From an uncultured Draconibacterium sp. (lineage in GTDB: Bacteria > Bacteroidota > Bacteroidia > Bacteroidales > Prolixibacteraceae): a DNA stretch of 64,000 nt. The stretch lies in the NCBI RefSeq assembly GCF_963676815.1, contig NZ_OY781365.1:3320501-3384500 (forward strand), in the 5' to 3' direction. The position numbers and the translations under genes are program-made. Within the stretch, counting starts at the first letter, position 1, and each line of letters starts with the position of its first letter. The notes under the pieces are model-generated. The model was not told the origin of the DNA. It ran no database searches and saw only the letters and a list, made by a program, of their open reading frames with translations. Shown here piece after piece: positions 54,722-63,137 of the stretch.

Positions 54722-55828
54722 TTATAATGTATCTTCTTCTTCCGAAGCTTCAATATCAACACTTTCATCCACTTGGTTCGGGTTTATATCGTACCTTCTC
54801 AGCGGGTTTTTACTTATCTCGCTGTAAATATTGCGGTTTTTGTACACATCAATAGCCAGATATAAGGCCTGACGGAACGATTCGGGCGATGCTTTTCCTT
54901 CACCGGCAATTGCGTAAGCGGTTCCATGTGCCGGCGATGTGCGTATTGACGGTAACCCGGCGGTGTAGTTTACTCCTCGCTCAAACGATGCCAGTTTAAA
55001 TGGTATTAAACCCTGATCGTGATACATGGCCAGAATGGCATCGAATTTCCGGTAATCTTCCGATCCGAAGAATCCGTCAGCCGGGTATGGTCCGAGCGCC
55101 ATTATGCCTTCTTTTTTGGCCTGAATAACAGCCGGCAGAATTATTTCTTTATCTTCGCTACCAATTAACCCGTTGTCGCCCGCGTGTGGATTTAATCCAA
55201 ACACAGCAATGCGTGGTTTTGTAATGGCAAAGTCTTGCTGCAGCGATTTGGCAATGATTCTGATTTTTGAAAGAATGGTTTCTTTGTTCAGGCTTTCAGC
55301 AACTTTCGAAATTGGAATGTGCGTTGTAACTACTCCAATTTTCAGCGATTCGCTCACCATTAACATGGCATAATCTTTTGTGTCGAATTTTTGTGCCAGA
55401 AACTCGGTATGACCGGGAAAATTAAATTCTTCACTTTGAATATTGTCTTTATTAATTGGTGCGGTAATCAATGCATCAATGTAGCCTTTTTGCAAATCGT
55501 TAGTTGCGCGGTCCAGCGCCTCAAAAGATGAAACTCCGGCTTCTGTGGTTGATTTTCCTAACTCAACCCGAATATTCTCGTCAACACAATTTATAATGTT
55601 GGCTTTTTTATGCAGTATTTCTTTAGTGTTGCGAATGTGATTGAAGCTCACATCGCTAATGTTTAATGCCTTTCGGTGGTAGGCTGCCACTTTGGGCGAA
55701 CCATAAACAACCGGAGTACACATTTCGAGAATTCGAGGATCAGAGAGCGTTTTAAGTATCACTTCGTATCCAATTCCGTTAATGTCGCCATGTGTTATTC
55801 CAATTCGTATTGTATCTTGTTTTGCCAT
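54722..55828 (-). CDS. pdxA: 4-hydroxythreonine-4-phosphate dehydrogenase
   Basis: 368 aa. PdxA oxidises 4-phosphohydroxy-L-threonine in the DXP-dependent route to pyridoxal phosphate. Motifs: IGITHGDINGIGYEVILKTL at the start, APINKDNIQ, FPGHTEFLA with a metal-binding His, GLNPHAGDNGLIGSED, and MYHDQGLIPFKL with the second His. The third His is in TSPAHGTAYAIAGEG. An acidic C-terminal extension (ESVDIEASEEEDTL) goes beyond the fold. It heads the pdxA-ruvA-sprA run, 12 bp before ruvA. Confidence 0.95.
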   Translation of the reverse strand: MAKQDTIRIGITHGDINGIGYEVILKTLSDPRILEMCTPVVYGSPKVAAYHRKALNISDVSFNHIRNTKEILHKKANIINCVDENIRVELGKSTTEAGVSSFEALDRATNDLQKGYIDALITAPINKDNIQSEEFNFPGHTEFLAQKFDTKDYAMLMVSESLKIGVVTTHIPISKVAESLNKETILSKIRIIAKSLQQDFAITKPRIAVFGLNPHAGDNGLIGSEDKEIILPAVIQAKKEGIMALGPYPADGFFGSEDYRKFDAILAMYHDQGLIPFKLASFERGVNYTAGLPSIRTSPAHGTAYAIAGEGKASPESFRQALYLAIDVYKNRNIYSEISKNPLRRYDINPNQVDESVDIEASEEEDTL

Positions 55829-55950
55829 TGTATTTAGTTTCAGATATTTTGCTCTTTTTTGAGCCCTGCAAAGTTAATTTATTTAATTTAAATGAGCATG
55901 CTAATGTTGGTTCAGCTACTATTGTTCGGTTGTAAAACTAAAAATCATTA

Positions 55951-57375
55951 TCAGTTAACTAATGATTTAAGAAAGTTGTAGAGAAGTCGGGCTCCATAAC
56001 CTGTTCCGCCTGCGGGACGATAGGCTTCTTTTTCTTTTCTGAAAGCCGGGCCCGCCATATCTACATGAATCCAGTTGTAATCAGTAAAATGTTCCAGAAA
56101 TTTACCCGCAATTGTTGATTGCCCTTCGCGTGTACCGAGGTTATTTAAATCGGCAACCGGAGATTTTAGTGGTGCTGCATATTCCTCCCAAAGCGGAACT
56201 TCTATAAGTCGTTCGTAAGTGTTTAAACCTGATTGTTTTAGTAAATCCAGGTTTTCGGAGGTGTTACCCATAACCACCGCAGCATGTGGACCGGCAATAA
56301 TATCGGCCGAGCCGGTTAAGGTAGCGCAATCAATAACGAGTTGTGGTTTGTATTTTTTTGCGTAGCTCAATGCGTCGGCAAGAATAAGCCGGCCTTCGGC
56401 ATCGGTGTTTTTTATTTCAACGGTGGTTCCGTCGAACATTTTAATAATGTCGCCCGGAACATAAGCATTCCCGTCAGGACGATTGTCGGTAGCCGGAACC
56501 AAACCTACAATATGTAATGGCAGTTTGTTTAGCGCAGCCGCATAAATAGCTGCCACAATTCCGGCAGCTCCGCCCATGTCCGATTTCATGTAATCCATGG
56601 AGTTTGGCGTGGGTTTTAAACTCAAACCGCCCGTATCATAAACAATGCCTTTGCCAACAAAAACAATGGGCGAAGTATTTTGAGCATTTTCCGGTTTCCA
56701 TTCCAGAATATTAAACGTTGGCGGATCGATGCTGCCTTTGTTTACCGCCAGCAGACCACCCATTTTTAAGGTTTCAATTTTTTTCTTGTTAAACACTTCA
56801 AGTGAAAACCCTGTTTCGTTCCCCAGCTTTTCAATTTCTTTCGAGAACTGACTTGCAGTTAAAAACGAAAGCGGCTCGTTAACCAGGTTGCGTGCCGCAA
56901 AAGTTGCTTTTGTTGTGTTTACAACCTCATCGATTTGTGTATCTGAAAATTTATCGTCAATAATTGTGATTGACTCGATCGCAAACGATTCTTTCTCTTT
57001 TTTATATTTATCAAACCGGTAAGCGTTAAGTAGCAGTCCTTCAAGAAAAGCGGTCAGAAAATCAGATTCGCATAAATTCTGTAATTGAACCGAAGTGATG
57101 TTGGTAGATTTTAGTTCGTCGAATAGTTTAGCACCGGCTACCCGCGCCATCTCAGTTTGTTCGTAGTACTCTTTCTCATTTTTTATTTTTCCGAAGAAAA
57201 GTAGGTTCGGGAGCCGATTAATCGTACACGAATCAGCTTTTTTAAACTGTGTTTCCAGAAATGATTTTTCAGCCTCGGATAATTGCAATGAAGCAGTTTC
57301 TCTACTGTCGGAACAAACACAGGCGTACGAAACGTTTTGAGCAAGGGTTGAGCTTACGGATATTTTTGGGATCAT
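55951..57375 (-). CDS. pepA: Leucyl aminopeptidase (M17 family)
   Basis: 474 aa. An M17 metallo-aminopeptidase, usually hexameric, with two metal ions. Metal-binding and catalytic motifs: VFVGKGIVYDTGGLSLKP (Lys and Asp), DYMKSDMGGAAG (Asp), and NTDAEGRLILADAL (the family signature with Asp, Glu and catalytic Arg). The N-terminal ~150 residues form the macro-like domain. A late WIHVDMAGPAF and RPAGGTGYGARLL complete it. It would trim N-terminal residues from peptides in the cytoplasm. It stands 120 bp upstream of pdxA on the same strand, possibly with its own transcript. Confidence 0.9.
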   Translation of the reverse strand: MIPKISVSSTLAQNVSYACVCSDSRETASLQLSEAEKSFLETQFKKADSCTINRLPNLLFFGKIKNEKEYYEQTEMARVAGAKLFDELKSTNITSVQLQNLCESDFLTAFLEGLLLNAYRFDKYKKEKESFAIESITIIDDKFSDTQIDEVVNTTKATFAARNLVNEPLSFLTASQFSKEIEKLGNETGFSLEVFNKKKIETLKMGGLLAVNKGSIDPPTFNILEWKPENAQNTSPIVFVGKGIVYDTGGLSLKPTPNSMDYMKSDMGGAAGIVAAIYAAALNKLPLHIVGLVPATDNRPDGNAYVPGDIIKMFDGTTVEIKNTDAEGRLILADALSYAKKYKPQLVIDCATLTGSADIIAGPHAAVVMGNTSENLDLLKQSGLNTYERLIEVPLWEEYAAPLKSPVADLNNLGTREGQSTIAGKFLEHFTDYNWIHVDMAGPAFRKEKEAYRPAGGTGYGARLLYNFLKSLVN

Positions 57376-57518
57376 ATTTTTATTTTTAGGCTAAAATAAG
57401 GATTAAATATAAGTTGGCCGGCGTAAATAAATTAAACAGTTGACAGCCTGTTGTTAATTCAATAAAACGGACAAGCCAAGTTGCAAGTTATAACTACACA
57501 TAGCTGGCAAATTGATAC

Positions 57519-57547
57519 AAAAAAGGACCTTAATTAAGGTCCTTTTT
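57519..57547. terminator. Symmetrical terminator after the NiSOD gene
   Basis: AAAAAAGGACCTTAA and TTAAGGTCCTTTTT form an 11-bp perfect palindromic stem with A and T flanks, so it can terminate in both directions. It lies 22 bp after the NiSOD stop on the minus strand. Confidence 0.85.
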
Positions 57548-57569
57548 CTATTTTGTAATTGTTTGTTTT

Positions 57570-58046
57570 TCAGTGATCGTCGCCAAAATAGGCATGTTCA
57601 AAAAGATGAAGCTTTTCGCGCAGCGTGTCGATAATACTCAAATCGGTACTTTGTTTGCTTTTCATGGCAAAAACCGAAAGGTGGTGCAAAAGCTCCAACT
57701 GTTTTACGTATTTACGATATGCAGCTTCGTCGGCCGAAGATGTAATCTTAACACGCTGGTGCAAAAAGTACTGACTTACAATTTCCTGCATTTCCTTTGC
57801 GTGCTCCTCTTTGTTCATGACCCATCTTACCAATTGGTTGTAATCAGGATTTTCAGATTTTGATAATTCATTAATCTGGTTCATCGATTTTTCAATGGTT
57901 TCGATGTGTTCGTATAACAGGGCAATGCGAACAGAGTCGCCGTAGATACCACATGGAATCTCACAATGTGCTTTTGCCTGAAAATTTGAAAGTGTAAATA
58001 TGCCAATTATGAAGGCAACCGAAAAAAGTTGAGTAAGTTTTTTCAT
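57570..58046 (-). CDS. sodN: Exported nickel superoxide dismutase
   Basis: 158 aa. Residues 1-26 form a Sec signal peptide (LFSVAFIIGIFTLSNFQAKA); an Ala-Lys-Ala site would be cut before His27. The next residues read HCEIPCGIYGD, the nickel hook H-C-x-x-P-C-G-x-Y of NiSOD, where the freed N-terminal His1, Cys2 and Cys6 bind Ni. The remaining ~120 residues match the four-helix bundle (ALLYEHIETIEKSMNQINEL, QLVRWVMNKEEHAKEMQEIV). It would remove superoxide in the periplasm. No separate maturation protease (SodX) gene adjoins it. It is a single gene with its own terminator. Confidence 0.92.
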   Translation of the reverse strand: MKKLTQLFSVAFIIGIFTLSNFQAKAHCEIPCGIYGDSVRIALLYEHIETIEKSMNQINELSKSENPDYNQLVRWVMNKEEHAKEMQEIVSQYFLHQRVKITSSADEAAYRKYVKQLELLHHLSVFAMKSKQSTDLSIIDTLREKLHLFEHAYFGDDH

Positions 58047-58186
58047 TTCTTTATTTTTAATGATTTTGAATATTTGTATTTAATAACTGACTGTATAACA
58101 ATAAAGCAAGAATATGGTTTGAGTTTATTGTATATTTTCCTTCGACCGGGGATAGATATTTTAATTGATTTTTTTTGAAAAAAAGT

Positions 58187-58216
58187 TTTGACTTTTAAGA
58201 AAAGCTATTACTTTTG
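58187..58216 (+). promoter_or_regulatory. Promoter of tRNA-Asn
   Basis: TTTG at 58187-58190, an 18-bp spacer and TACTTTTG at 58209-58216 fit the Bacteroidota primary promoter. It lies 44 bp ahead of the tRNA and has the same spacing as the asnB promoter. Confidence 0.7.
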
Positions 58217-58260
58217 CATCGCTTTTGAAAAGCAAACGTTCTCACAGAGGGAATTAATCT

Positions 58261-58337
58261 TCCCCAGTAGCTCAGTTGGTTAGAGCGGCGGACTGTTAAT
58301 CCGTAGGTCGTTGGTTCAAGTCCAACCTGGGGAGCCA
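58261..58337 (+). tRNA. tRNA-Asn(GTT)
   Basis: A 77-base cloverleaf with encoded CCA. The acceptor stem is TCCCCAG/CTGGGGA with discriminator G; the D arm holds AGCTCAGTTGGTTAGAGC; the anticodon arm GCGGACTGTTAATCCGT shows GTT at 58295-58297; the T arm is TTGGTTCAAGTCCAA. It reads AAC/AAU codons. A terminator follows at 58342. Confidence 0.97.
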
Positions 58338-58341
58338 AAAG

Positions 58342-58378
58342 AAAAGCGCTTAGAATCTTTGATTCAGGCGCTTTTTTG
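58342..58378 (+). terminator. Terminator after tRNA-Asn
   Basis: AAAAGCGC pairs with GCGCTTTT, with an inner GAATC/GATTC stem, then a T run. Confidence 0.8.
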
Positions 58379-58471
58379 TTTTTATACACTTTCTTCCAAT
58401 AATTTCACTTTCTTCTTTTTTACGCTGGTTTTGGTGCAAAAGGTAAACCAAGAGTTAAACCAAAATTTATC

Positions 58472-58495
58472 ATGAATGCATCTATTAGCGTTATT
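58472..58495 (+). pseudogene. Possible N-terminal stub of a tyrosine integrase
   Basis: Eight codons (MNASISVI) run directly into the left end of the IS21 element. Tyrosine recombinases of Bacteroidota mobile elements often begin with a similar short strand (M-N-x-x-I-S-V-x-C-Y), and they commonly sit right after a tRNA gene, as here, 135 bp from tRNA-Asn. Eight residues cannot prove the family, so this is a suggestion from motif and position. Confidence 0.25.
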
Positions 58496-58692
58496 TGTTT
58501 GGAAAAAACGGTCAAAGTGACCACCCAAGGCCGGAATAAAATGACCACCCTCGCCAGTTTAAACTGACCACCCCGTGCCGGAGCAAAGTGACCACCTGCG
58601 CCGGACTAAAGTGACCACCCATCAAAAGAGATTGATTTTACTTCTGTCGAAGCCATAATTTCATACTGATTTAAACAAATTAATATGAAAAC

Positions 58693-60240
58693 ATGGCTAA
58701 TAAATTAATCGACATGAGTAAAGTAAGAAAAGTCATTCAGTTGCACCACCAGGGAAAAGCAAAACAATTTATCAGTAGGTACCTGGGCCTCTCACGTAAC
58801 ACCGTTAAGAAGTATATCGCTCTATACAAGGTATTAAACCTTACAATTGATGATATTGATAAAAAGAGTGATTCCGAGCTGGAAAAGATCTTTAGCAGGG
58901 ATACCGAAGATGTTCTTTCCCCCAAGCTAAAAAAGGTTTATAACTTCTTTCCCTACATGGAGCGCGAACTAAAAAAGACCGGCGTTACCAAACAGCTGAT
59001 GTGGGAAGAATATTATGCAAAACATCCCGATGGGCTAAAACTAAGCCAGTTTAAAGCCCACTACCTGCGTTGGAGTAAAAAGGTTAACCCGGTAATGCAT
59101 ATGGAGCATAAAGCAGGCGATAAGATGTTTATTGACTACGCTGGCAAAACCCTTGAAGTTATCAATAAAGAAACAGGCGAGATTGAAGAGGTACAGTTTT
59201 TTGTTGCCATACTGGGGGCCAGTCAATACACCTATGCAGAAGCCTCACCGAGCCAACAAAAAGAAGACTTTGTTGCTTCGGTTGAAAATGCACTGCACTT
59301 TTACGGGGGAGTTCCTGCAGCTATTGTCCCTGATAACCTAAAGTCTGCCGTAACCAAAAGCAGCCGGTTTGAACCTACCATTAACGAAACGTTTATGGAC
59401 TTTGCCGAACACTATGGCACAACAGTTCTTCCGGCCCGGGCTTACCGTCCCCGGGACAAGTCTCTGGCAGAAGGGGCAGTTAAGATACTGTACCAAAGAA
59501 TATATCCGGCCTTGCGCGGCAAAAGCTTTTATAGTTTAGACGAGCTAAATAATGCCATTTGGGACGAGCTGGATAAACACAACAACAAAAAGCTGACTGG
59601 CAGGCCAACGTCCCGGTATCAATTATTCGTTGAAGACGAAAAAGACAAGCTTACCGCATTGCCTGTAGAAAAATACGAGATTAAAGAAATAGCAATAGCC
59701 ACCGTAGCCATGAACGGGCACGTGCTGTTAAGCAAAGACAAGCATTATTACAGTGTTCCCTGCCAATATTTAAAGAAGAAGGTAAAGCTGGTGTTTACAT
59801 CAAAAACCGTTGAAATATACCATAAATACAACCGCATAGCTTTGCACAAAAGAGATGGACGTAAATACTTCTACACCACAAACAAAGACCACCTGGCAAC
59901 AACACACCAGTTTGTTACCGACTGGACACCGCAGCGTTTTATCAACTGGGCAGCTTCAATTGACGAAAGTGTAAAGGAATTTATAATCAATGTGCTGGAA
60001 AGAAAACAACACCCTGAACAATCCTATAAAAGCTGTATGGGCGTATTGGCTTTTGCTAAAAAGGTGGGAGAAGAAAGGCTTGCCAATGCGTGTAAACGTG
60101 CATTGGAACATCAGGTTTACAACTACAAAATCATACAAAAGATACTGGAAAAAGGGTTGGATAAACTTGACGATGAAACACCGGACGAACCTGAACTTCC
60201 TTTTCATAACAATATAAGGGGAGGAAAATATTACAACTGA
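58693..60240 (+). CDS. istA: IS21-family transposase IstA
   Basis: 515 aa. An N-terminal helix-turn-helix (VIQLHHQGKAKQFISRYLGL, SRNTVKKYIALY) is followed by the rve/DDE integrase core: MFIDYAGKTLEV with the first Asp, AAIVPDNLKSAVTK with the second Asp, and PRDKSLAEGAVKILYQRIYP with the Glu. The C-terminal half is the basic beta domain of IS21 transposases (YYSVPCQYLKKKVKLVFTSK). IstA cuts the element ends and joins them to target DNA with help from the IstB ATPase. The ATG at 58693 lies 73 bp after the left-end repeats; istB follows 14 bp later. No frameshift or stop is seen. Confidence 0.95.
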   Translation: MANKLIDMSKVRKVIQLHHQGKAKQFISRYLGLSRNTVKKYIALYKVLNLTIDDIDKKSDSELEKIFSRDTEDVLSPKLKKVYNFFPYMERELKKTGVTKQLMWEEYYAKHPDGLKLSQFKAHYLRWSKKVNPVMHMEHKAGDKMFIDYAGKTLEVINKETGEIEEVQFFVAILGASQYTYAEASPSQQKEDFVASVENALHFYGGVPAAIVPDNLKSAVTKSSRFEPTINETFMDFAEHYGTTVLPARAYRPRDKSLAEGAVKILYQRIYPALRGKSFYSLDELNNAIWDELDKHNNKKLTGRPTSRYQLFVEDEKDKLTALPVEKYEIKEIAIATVAMNGHVLLSKDKHYYSVPCQYLKKKVKLVFTSKTVEIYHKYNRIALHKRDGRKYFYTTNKDHLATTHQFVTDWTPQRFINWAASIDESVKEFIINVLERKQHPEQSYKSCMGVLAFAKKVGEERLANACKRALEHQVYNYKIIQKILEKGLDKLDDETPDEPELPFHNNIRGGKYYN

Positions 60241-60254
60241 TAAAGTAAAAAACA

Positions 60255-60992
60255 ATGAACGAAGTAACATTAACACGAATGAAACAGATGAAGCTCCATG
60301 GTATGCATGGGGCTTTTAAAACAGCTATCGAAACGGGTAAAACCGATGATTACACCATCGACCAGTTTGTATCGATGATAACAGATGCCGAGTGGGACGA
60401 TCGCAACAACCGAAAGATAGAGCGATTGATAAAAAATGCAAGGTTCCACTATAAAGCAACCATTGAAAACGTGGTGTACGAACATGCAAGAAATATCGAT
60501 CGGACAAAACTGTTAAGACTGGCTGAATGCGATTTTATTAATAAAAACGAGAATGTATTAATATCGGGCAGCACCGGTGCCGGCAAAAGTTATATTGCGA
60601 CAGCCTTAGGGTATCAGGCCTGTATTGAGGGATACAGGGTTTTGTACTTTAATACAACAAAACTGTTTTCTAAACTAAAAATGGCAAAAGCCGATGGATC
60701 TTATCTTAAAGAACTTGCAAAAATGGCCAGGCATCAGTTAATAATACTCGATGATTTTGGTCTGCAACCCTTAGATAGCCAAAACCGGATAGCTCTGTTA
60801 GAGTTAATTGAAGACAGGCACAATAGTGGCTCAATGATTGTTACATCACAACTGCCCGTTAGTAAGTGGTATGAAATAATCGGGGAAAAAACGATTGCCG
60901 ATGCCATACTTGACCGGTTGATCCATCAATCGCACAGGATTGAGCTGATGGGGGAATCGATGAGAAAAAAACGAAACATTTATAGTGAATAA
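60255..60992 (+). CDS. istB: IS21-family helper ATPase IstB
   Basis: 245 aa AAA+ ATPase related to DnaC. Walker A is GSTGAGKS at residues 105-112, Walker B is LIILDDFGLQP, and a sensor region TSQLPVSKWYEIIGEKTIAD follows. The N-terminal ~95 residues (MKLHGMHGAFKTAIETGKTD) are the IstB helical domain. It selects the target DNA and activates IstA. It starts 14 bp after istA and ends about 65 bp before the first inverted terminal repeat on the right. It appears complete. Confidence 0.95.
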   Translation: MNEVTLTRMKQMKLHGMHGAFKTAIETGKTDDYTIDQFVSMITDAEWDDRNNRKIERLIKNARFHYKATIENVVYEHARNIDRTKLLRLAECDFINKNENVLISGSTGAGKSYIATALGYQACIEGYRVLYFNTTKLFSKLKMAKADGSYLKELAKMARHQLIILDDFGLQPLDSQNRIALLELIEDRHNSGSMIVTSQLPVSKWYEIIGEKTIADAILDRLIHQSHRIELMGESMRKKRNIYSE

Positions 60993-61131
60993 AAAAACAG
61001 TAAATTTGTTGTAATCTGACAGAAGAAAAACGTTCTCTTTTTTGTTGAAAATGGTCGGTGGTCAATTTGCTCCGGCGTCGATGGTCAATTTAAATTGGCC
61101 TGGGGTGGTCAATTTGACTGGCGTTTCCAGA

Positions 61132-61725
61132 GCCAGGGATAATGCGATGGGAACTACTGCTTTGATTTATGCTGCTAAGGAGTTGTCAAAATCGATATCC
61201 GAACGTTCTTTGATTTTTCTAGCAACTACTGGGGAAGAAGAAGGAATGTTGGGGAGTGAATATTTTGTGGCTCATAGTCCGGTCTCAATCGATAGTATCG
61301 TTTTTGTTCTCAATAATGATGGAGGTGGATTTAACGACACATCAAATATCAGGATTGGTGGGAAAAACAAAATTCTATTCCATCCTGATTTTTGGAATGT
61401 TACTATAAAATATGGCATTGAATGTTTGGCTTATCCTGTTGATCTTGAATATTTATATGAAAGAGGGGATAATATAACTTTTGCAAACCGAGGAATTCCA
61501 TCAATAATAGTTAGTCCGGGATTTGAAAAGATTGATGAAAGAATTCTGAAGTATGTGCATAAACCGACAGATGAAGTGGATGATAATTTTGACTTTGAGT
61601 ATTTGCTAAAATTCAGTATGTCTTATAGAGATCTTGCATTAAGTATCGCTAATTCAAAGACGATACCAAGTTGGTCTCCCGATTCTAACTATTCTTTTAT
61701 TCAAGCTAATGTGCCTTTTCGTTGA
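61132..61725 (+). pseudogene. M28-type peptidase fragment, N terminus lost at the IS21 end
   Basis: About 197 codons of an M28 aminopeptidase-like protein begin directly at the IS right end. The first residues ARDNAMGTTALIYAAKELSK hold the zinc-bridging Asp (family form G-A-x-D-N), and IFLATTGEEEGMLGSEYFV holds the catalytic Glu pair. GDNITFANRGIPSIIVSPGF and YVHKPTDEVDD give the remaining Asp/His region. The N-terminal part with the signal peptide and first metal His is missing. A start codon inside the IS (61042) opens a fused frame, but that is the IS end, not the original gene. The missing half is not on the left flank of the IS. Confidence 0.78.
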
Positions 61726-61735
61726 TTAAGTCAGT

Positions 61736-61755
61736 AATTTGACTGGTGTTTCCAG
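61736..61755 (+). repeat. Second copy of the IS21 right terminus
   Basis: AATTTGACTGGTGTTTCCAG matches the outermost IS21 right end at 61111-61130 in 19 of 20 positions, ten bases after the M28 stop. The inner part of the IS end (GGTGGTC) is absent here. Confidence 0.7.
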
Positions 61756-61786
61756 TCATATATTTCTATTTGTTGAATTATAAATG

Positions 61787-61879
61787 ACTACAACCTGCTG
61801 GCAACCGATAACATTTTCTACAAATCAGGTAAATACTTCCAACTATCGGGACTGCCAAATTTAAAGAGGTCTTTTTAAT
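61787..61879 (+). pseudogene. Short coding-like remnant
   Basis: An open frame of about 30 codons without a start ends at a TAA near 61879 (YNLLATDNIFYKSGKYFQL then SGLPNLKRSF). Its codon choice is ordinary coding, unlike the A/T-rich sequence around it. It looks like the C terminus of a lost gene; the family is not recognised. A weak hairpin (AAGAGGT/ACCTCTT) overlaps its end. From here to 62160 I see nothing genic. Confidence 0.35.
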
Positions 61880-62175
61880 ACCTCTTATTGATACATAAAT
61901 TTTTGAAATAGGTCTTCGAATTTTTGGGGTGGATTCCCTTAAATACTGCTTAAATAATTCATTTAAATGTGATGAATTTTTAAGAATAGATCATTCTTTA
62001 AATAAATATTTACTCACGGAAATAAATTTTCACTTCTATTTATATTTTGTGCGAATAGTTTGCAATGTCATGATATATAGTCTGTTGTGTTTGTTCTTGT
62101 TCATGAAATATGAACATTGTATAACATAGTACCAAGTAAAAAAAGGAAACATATTTAAAAAAGTACTATATAAAG

Positions 62176-62222
62176 TGTAACGCTTCTGGAAATTGTGCGT
62201 CATATAATTGAAAAACGTTACA
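62176..62222. promoter_or_regulatory. Paired inverted motif upstream of the PadR unit
   Basis: TGTAACG at 62176-62182 and CGTTACA at 62216-62222 form a 7-bp inverted pair with centres 40 bp apart, about 45 bp before the start codon at 62266. It could be the operator of the PadR regulator encoded downstream. Confidence 0.4.
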
Positions 62223-62265
62223 AAGCGATATTACAGATAACAAGAAAACAACAGGAGGATAAGTC

Positions 62266-62709
62266 ATGAAAACAAAAAACAATGTTCAGAAAGCAAGTAC
62301 AAGACTAATAGCATTAGGATTAATTTTAGTCGTTCTGAGTTTAAATGTACAGGCTCAGTATTTAGGAAAATCATTATCAGGGACTGCTAGTTTTAAGGGA
62401 ATAGCATTTGCGATGGTTGATAATTCTATCGAATCCTATTCATCATCAATTGAGGCGGATGTTTACGTTTCAAATTTTGATGTAGAAACAGAAGAAGCAT
62501 TAAAAGTGGAAGACTGGATGACAGACAGAGCCAGTTTTGATGTTTACTCACAGTATCTTCAATTAGAGCAGGAGGAAGCATTGAAAGTTGAAGACTGGAT
62601 GATTGATGATAAGACTTTTGACCATTGGTCTTTTCTGTTTACAGAAGAAACTGAATCGCCGCTGGAATTGGAAGACTGGATGACTTCTGACAAAGTATGG
62701 AATCGTTAG
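62266..62709 (+). CDS. Small secreted protein with EDWM repeats
   Basis: 147 aa. A signal peptide (LIALGLILVVLSLNVQAQ, cleavage near residue 33) leads to a ~110-residue mature part that I do not recognise. Its C-terminal half contains three copies of a unit beginning EEALKVEDWM (near residues 76, 103 and 129), each followed by an acidic/Asp-rich turn and an aromatic residue, with a 26-27-residue period. An unusually good Shine-Dalgarno sequence (AGGAGG, 62250-62255) precedes the ATG, rare in this phylum. It lies 51 bp before the padR start, so it likely belongs to that unit and may be its regulated output. Confidence 0.7.
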   Translation: MKTKNNVQKASTRLIALGLILVVLSLNVQAQYLGKSLSGTASFKGIAFAMVDNSIESYSSSIEADVYVSNFDVETEEALKVEDWMTDRASFDVYSQYLQLEQEEALKVEDWMIDDKTFDHWSFLFTEETESPLELEDWMTSDKVWNR

Positions 62710-62760
62710 TTCCATATAAAATTGTCAAAAAGAATTATAACTATTAAAAAGTCAGAAATC

Positions 62761-63093
62761 ATGAAATTAGAGAATACAAAAGCACAAATGAGAAAAGGGG
62801 TACTGGAATATTGTATCTTGCTGGTTTGCAAAGATGAACCGGTGTATGCCGTTAACGTGATTAGTGGTTTGCGGGATGCCAATCTGATAGTAGTAGAGGG
62901 TACAATTTATCCATTGCTAACCCGATTGAAAAACGACGGATTATTATCCTATCGCTGGGAAGAATCTACCCAGGGACCACCACGAAAGTATTATGAATTG
63001 ACCGAAAAAGGCAGGGCTTTCCTAAGCGAGCTGGAGGAATCGTGGGGAGAACTGGAAAGTGCAGTCAGAAGAGTTAAAACCAATAGAGCATAA
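62761..63093 (+). CDS. PadR-family transcriptional regulator
   Basis: 110 aa from the ATG at 62761; a TTG at 62722 would add 13 residues. The winged-helix PadR domain covers almost the whole protein: MRKGVLEYCILLVCKDEPVY, a recognition-helix region (DANLIVVEGTIYPLLTRLKN) and the wing (DGLLSYRWEESTQGPPRKYY), then ELTEKGRAFLSELEESWGEL. The long C-terminal dimerisation domain of larger PadR proteins is absent, as in the short subfamily. It likely represses its own unit, with the inverted motif at 62176-62222 as a candidate operator. The pspC-like gene follows 44 bp later. Confidence 0.9.
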   Translation: MKLENTKAQMRKGVLEYCILLVCKDEPVYAVNVISGLRDANLIVVEGTIYPLLTRLKNDGLLSYRWEESTQGPPRKYYELTEKGRAFLSELEESWGELESAVRRVKTNRA

Positions 63094-63137
63094 TTGTAAA
63101 AAGCAGGACAAAAGTAAAAACTTTAAAATCGATAAAA

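Larger units (their letters stand above)
58496..61131 (+). mobile_element. IS21-family insertion sequence
   Basis: About 2.6 kb with istA and istB in the usual order. The ends are inverted: the left end TTTGGAAAAAACGGTCAAAG and the right end CAATTTGACTGGCGTTTCCA are imperfect reverse complements. The left end carries five TGACCACC copies (58518, 58542, 58565, 58589, 58612), 23-24 bp apart. The right end carries three inverted copies (61057, 61080, 61104) at the same spacing. Such spaced multiple terminal repeats are an IS21 hallmark. The exact outer bases are uncertain by a few bp. Both genes look intact, so it may be active. Confidence 0.9.

Noticed and set aside
61042..61131. Start of the M28 peptidase inside the IS end
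   Set aside because: These codons are the inverted terminal repeats of the IS21 element; peptidase similarity begins only after 61131.
61929..62129. 66-aa plus-strand open frame
   Set aside because: In very A/T-rich sequence, Phe/Tyr/Leu-rich by composition, no ribosome-binding site and no family; looks like chance.
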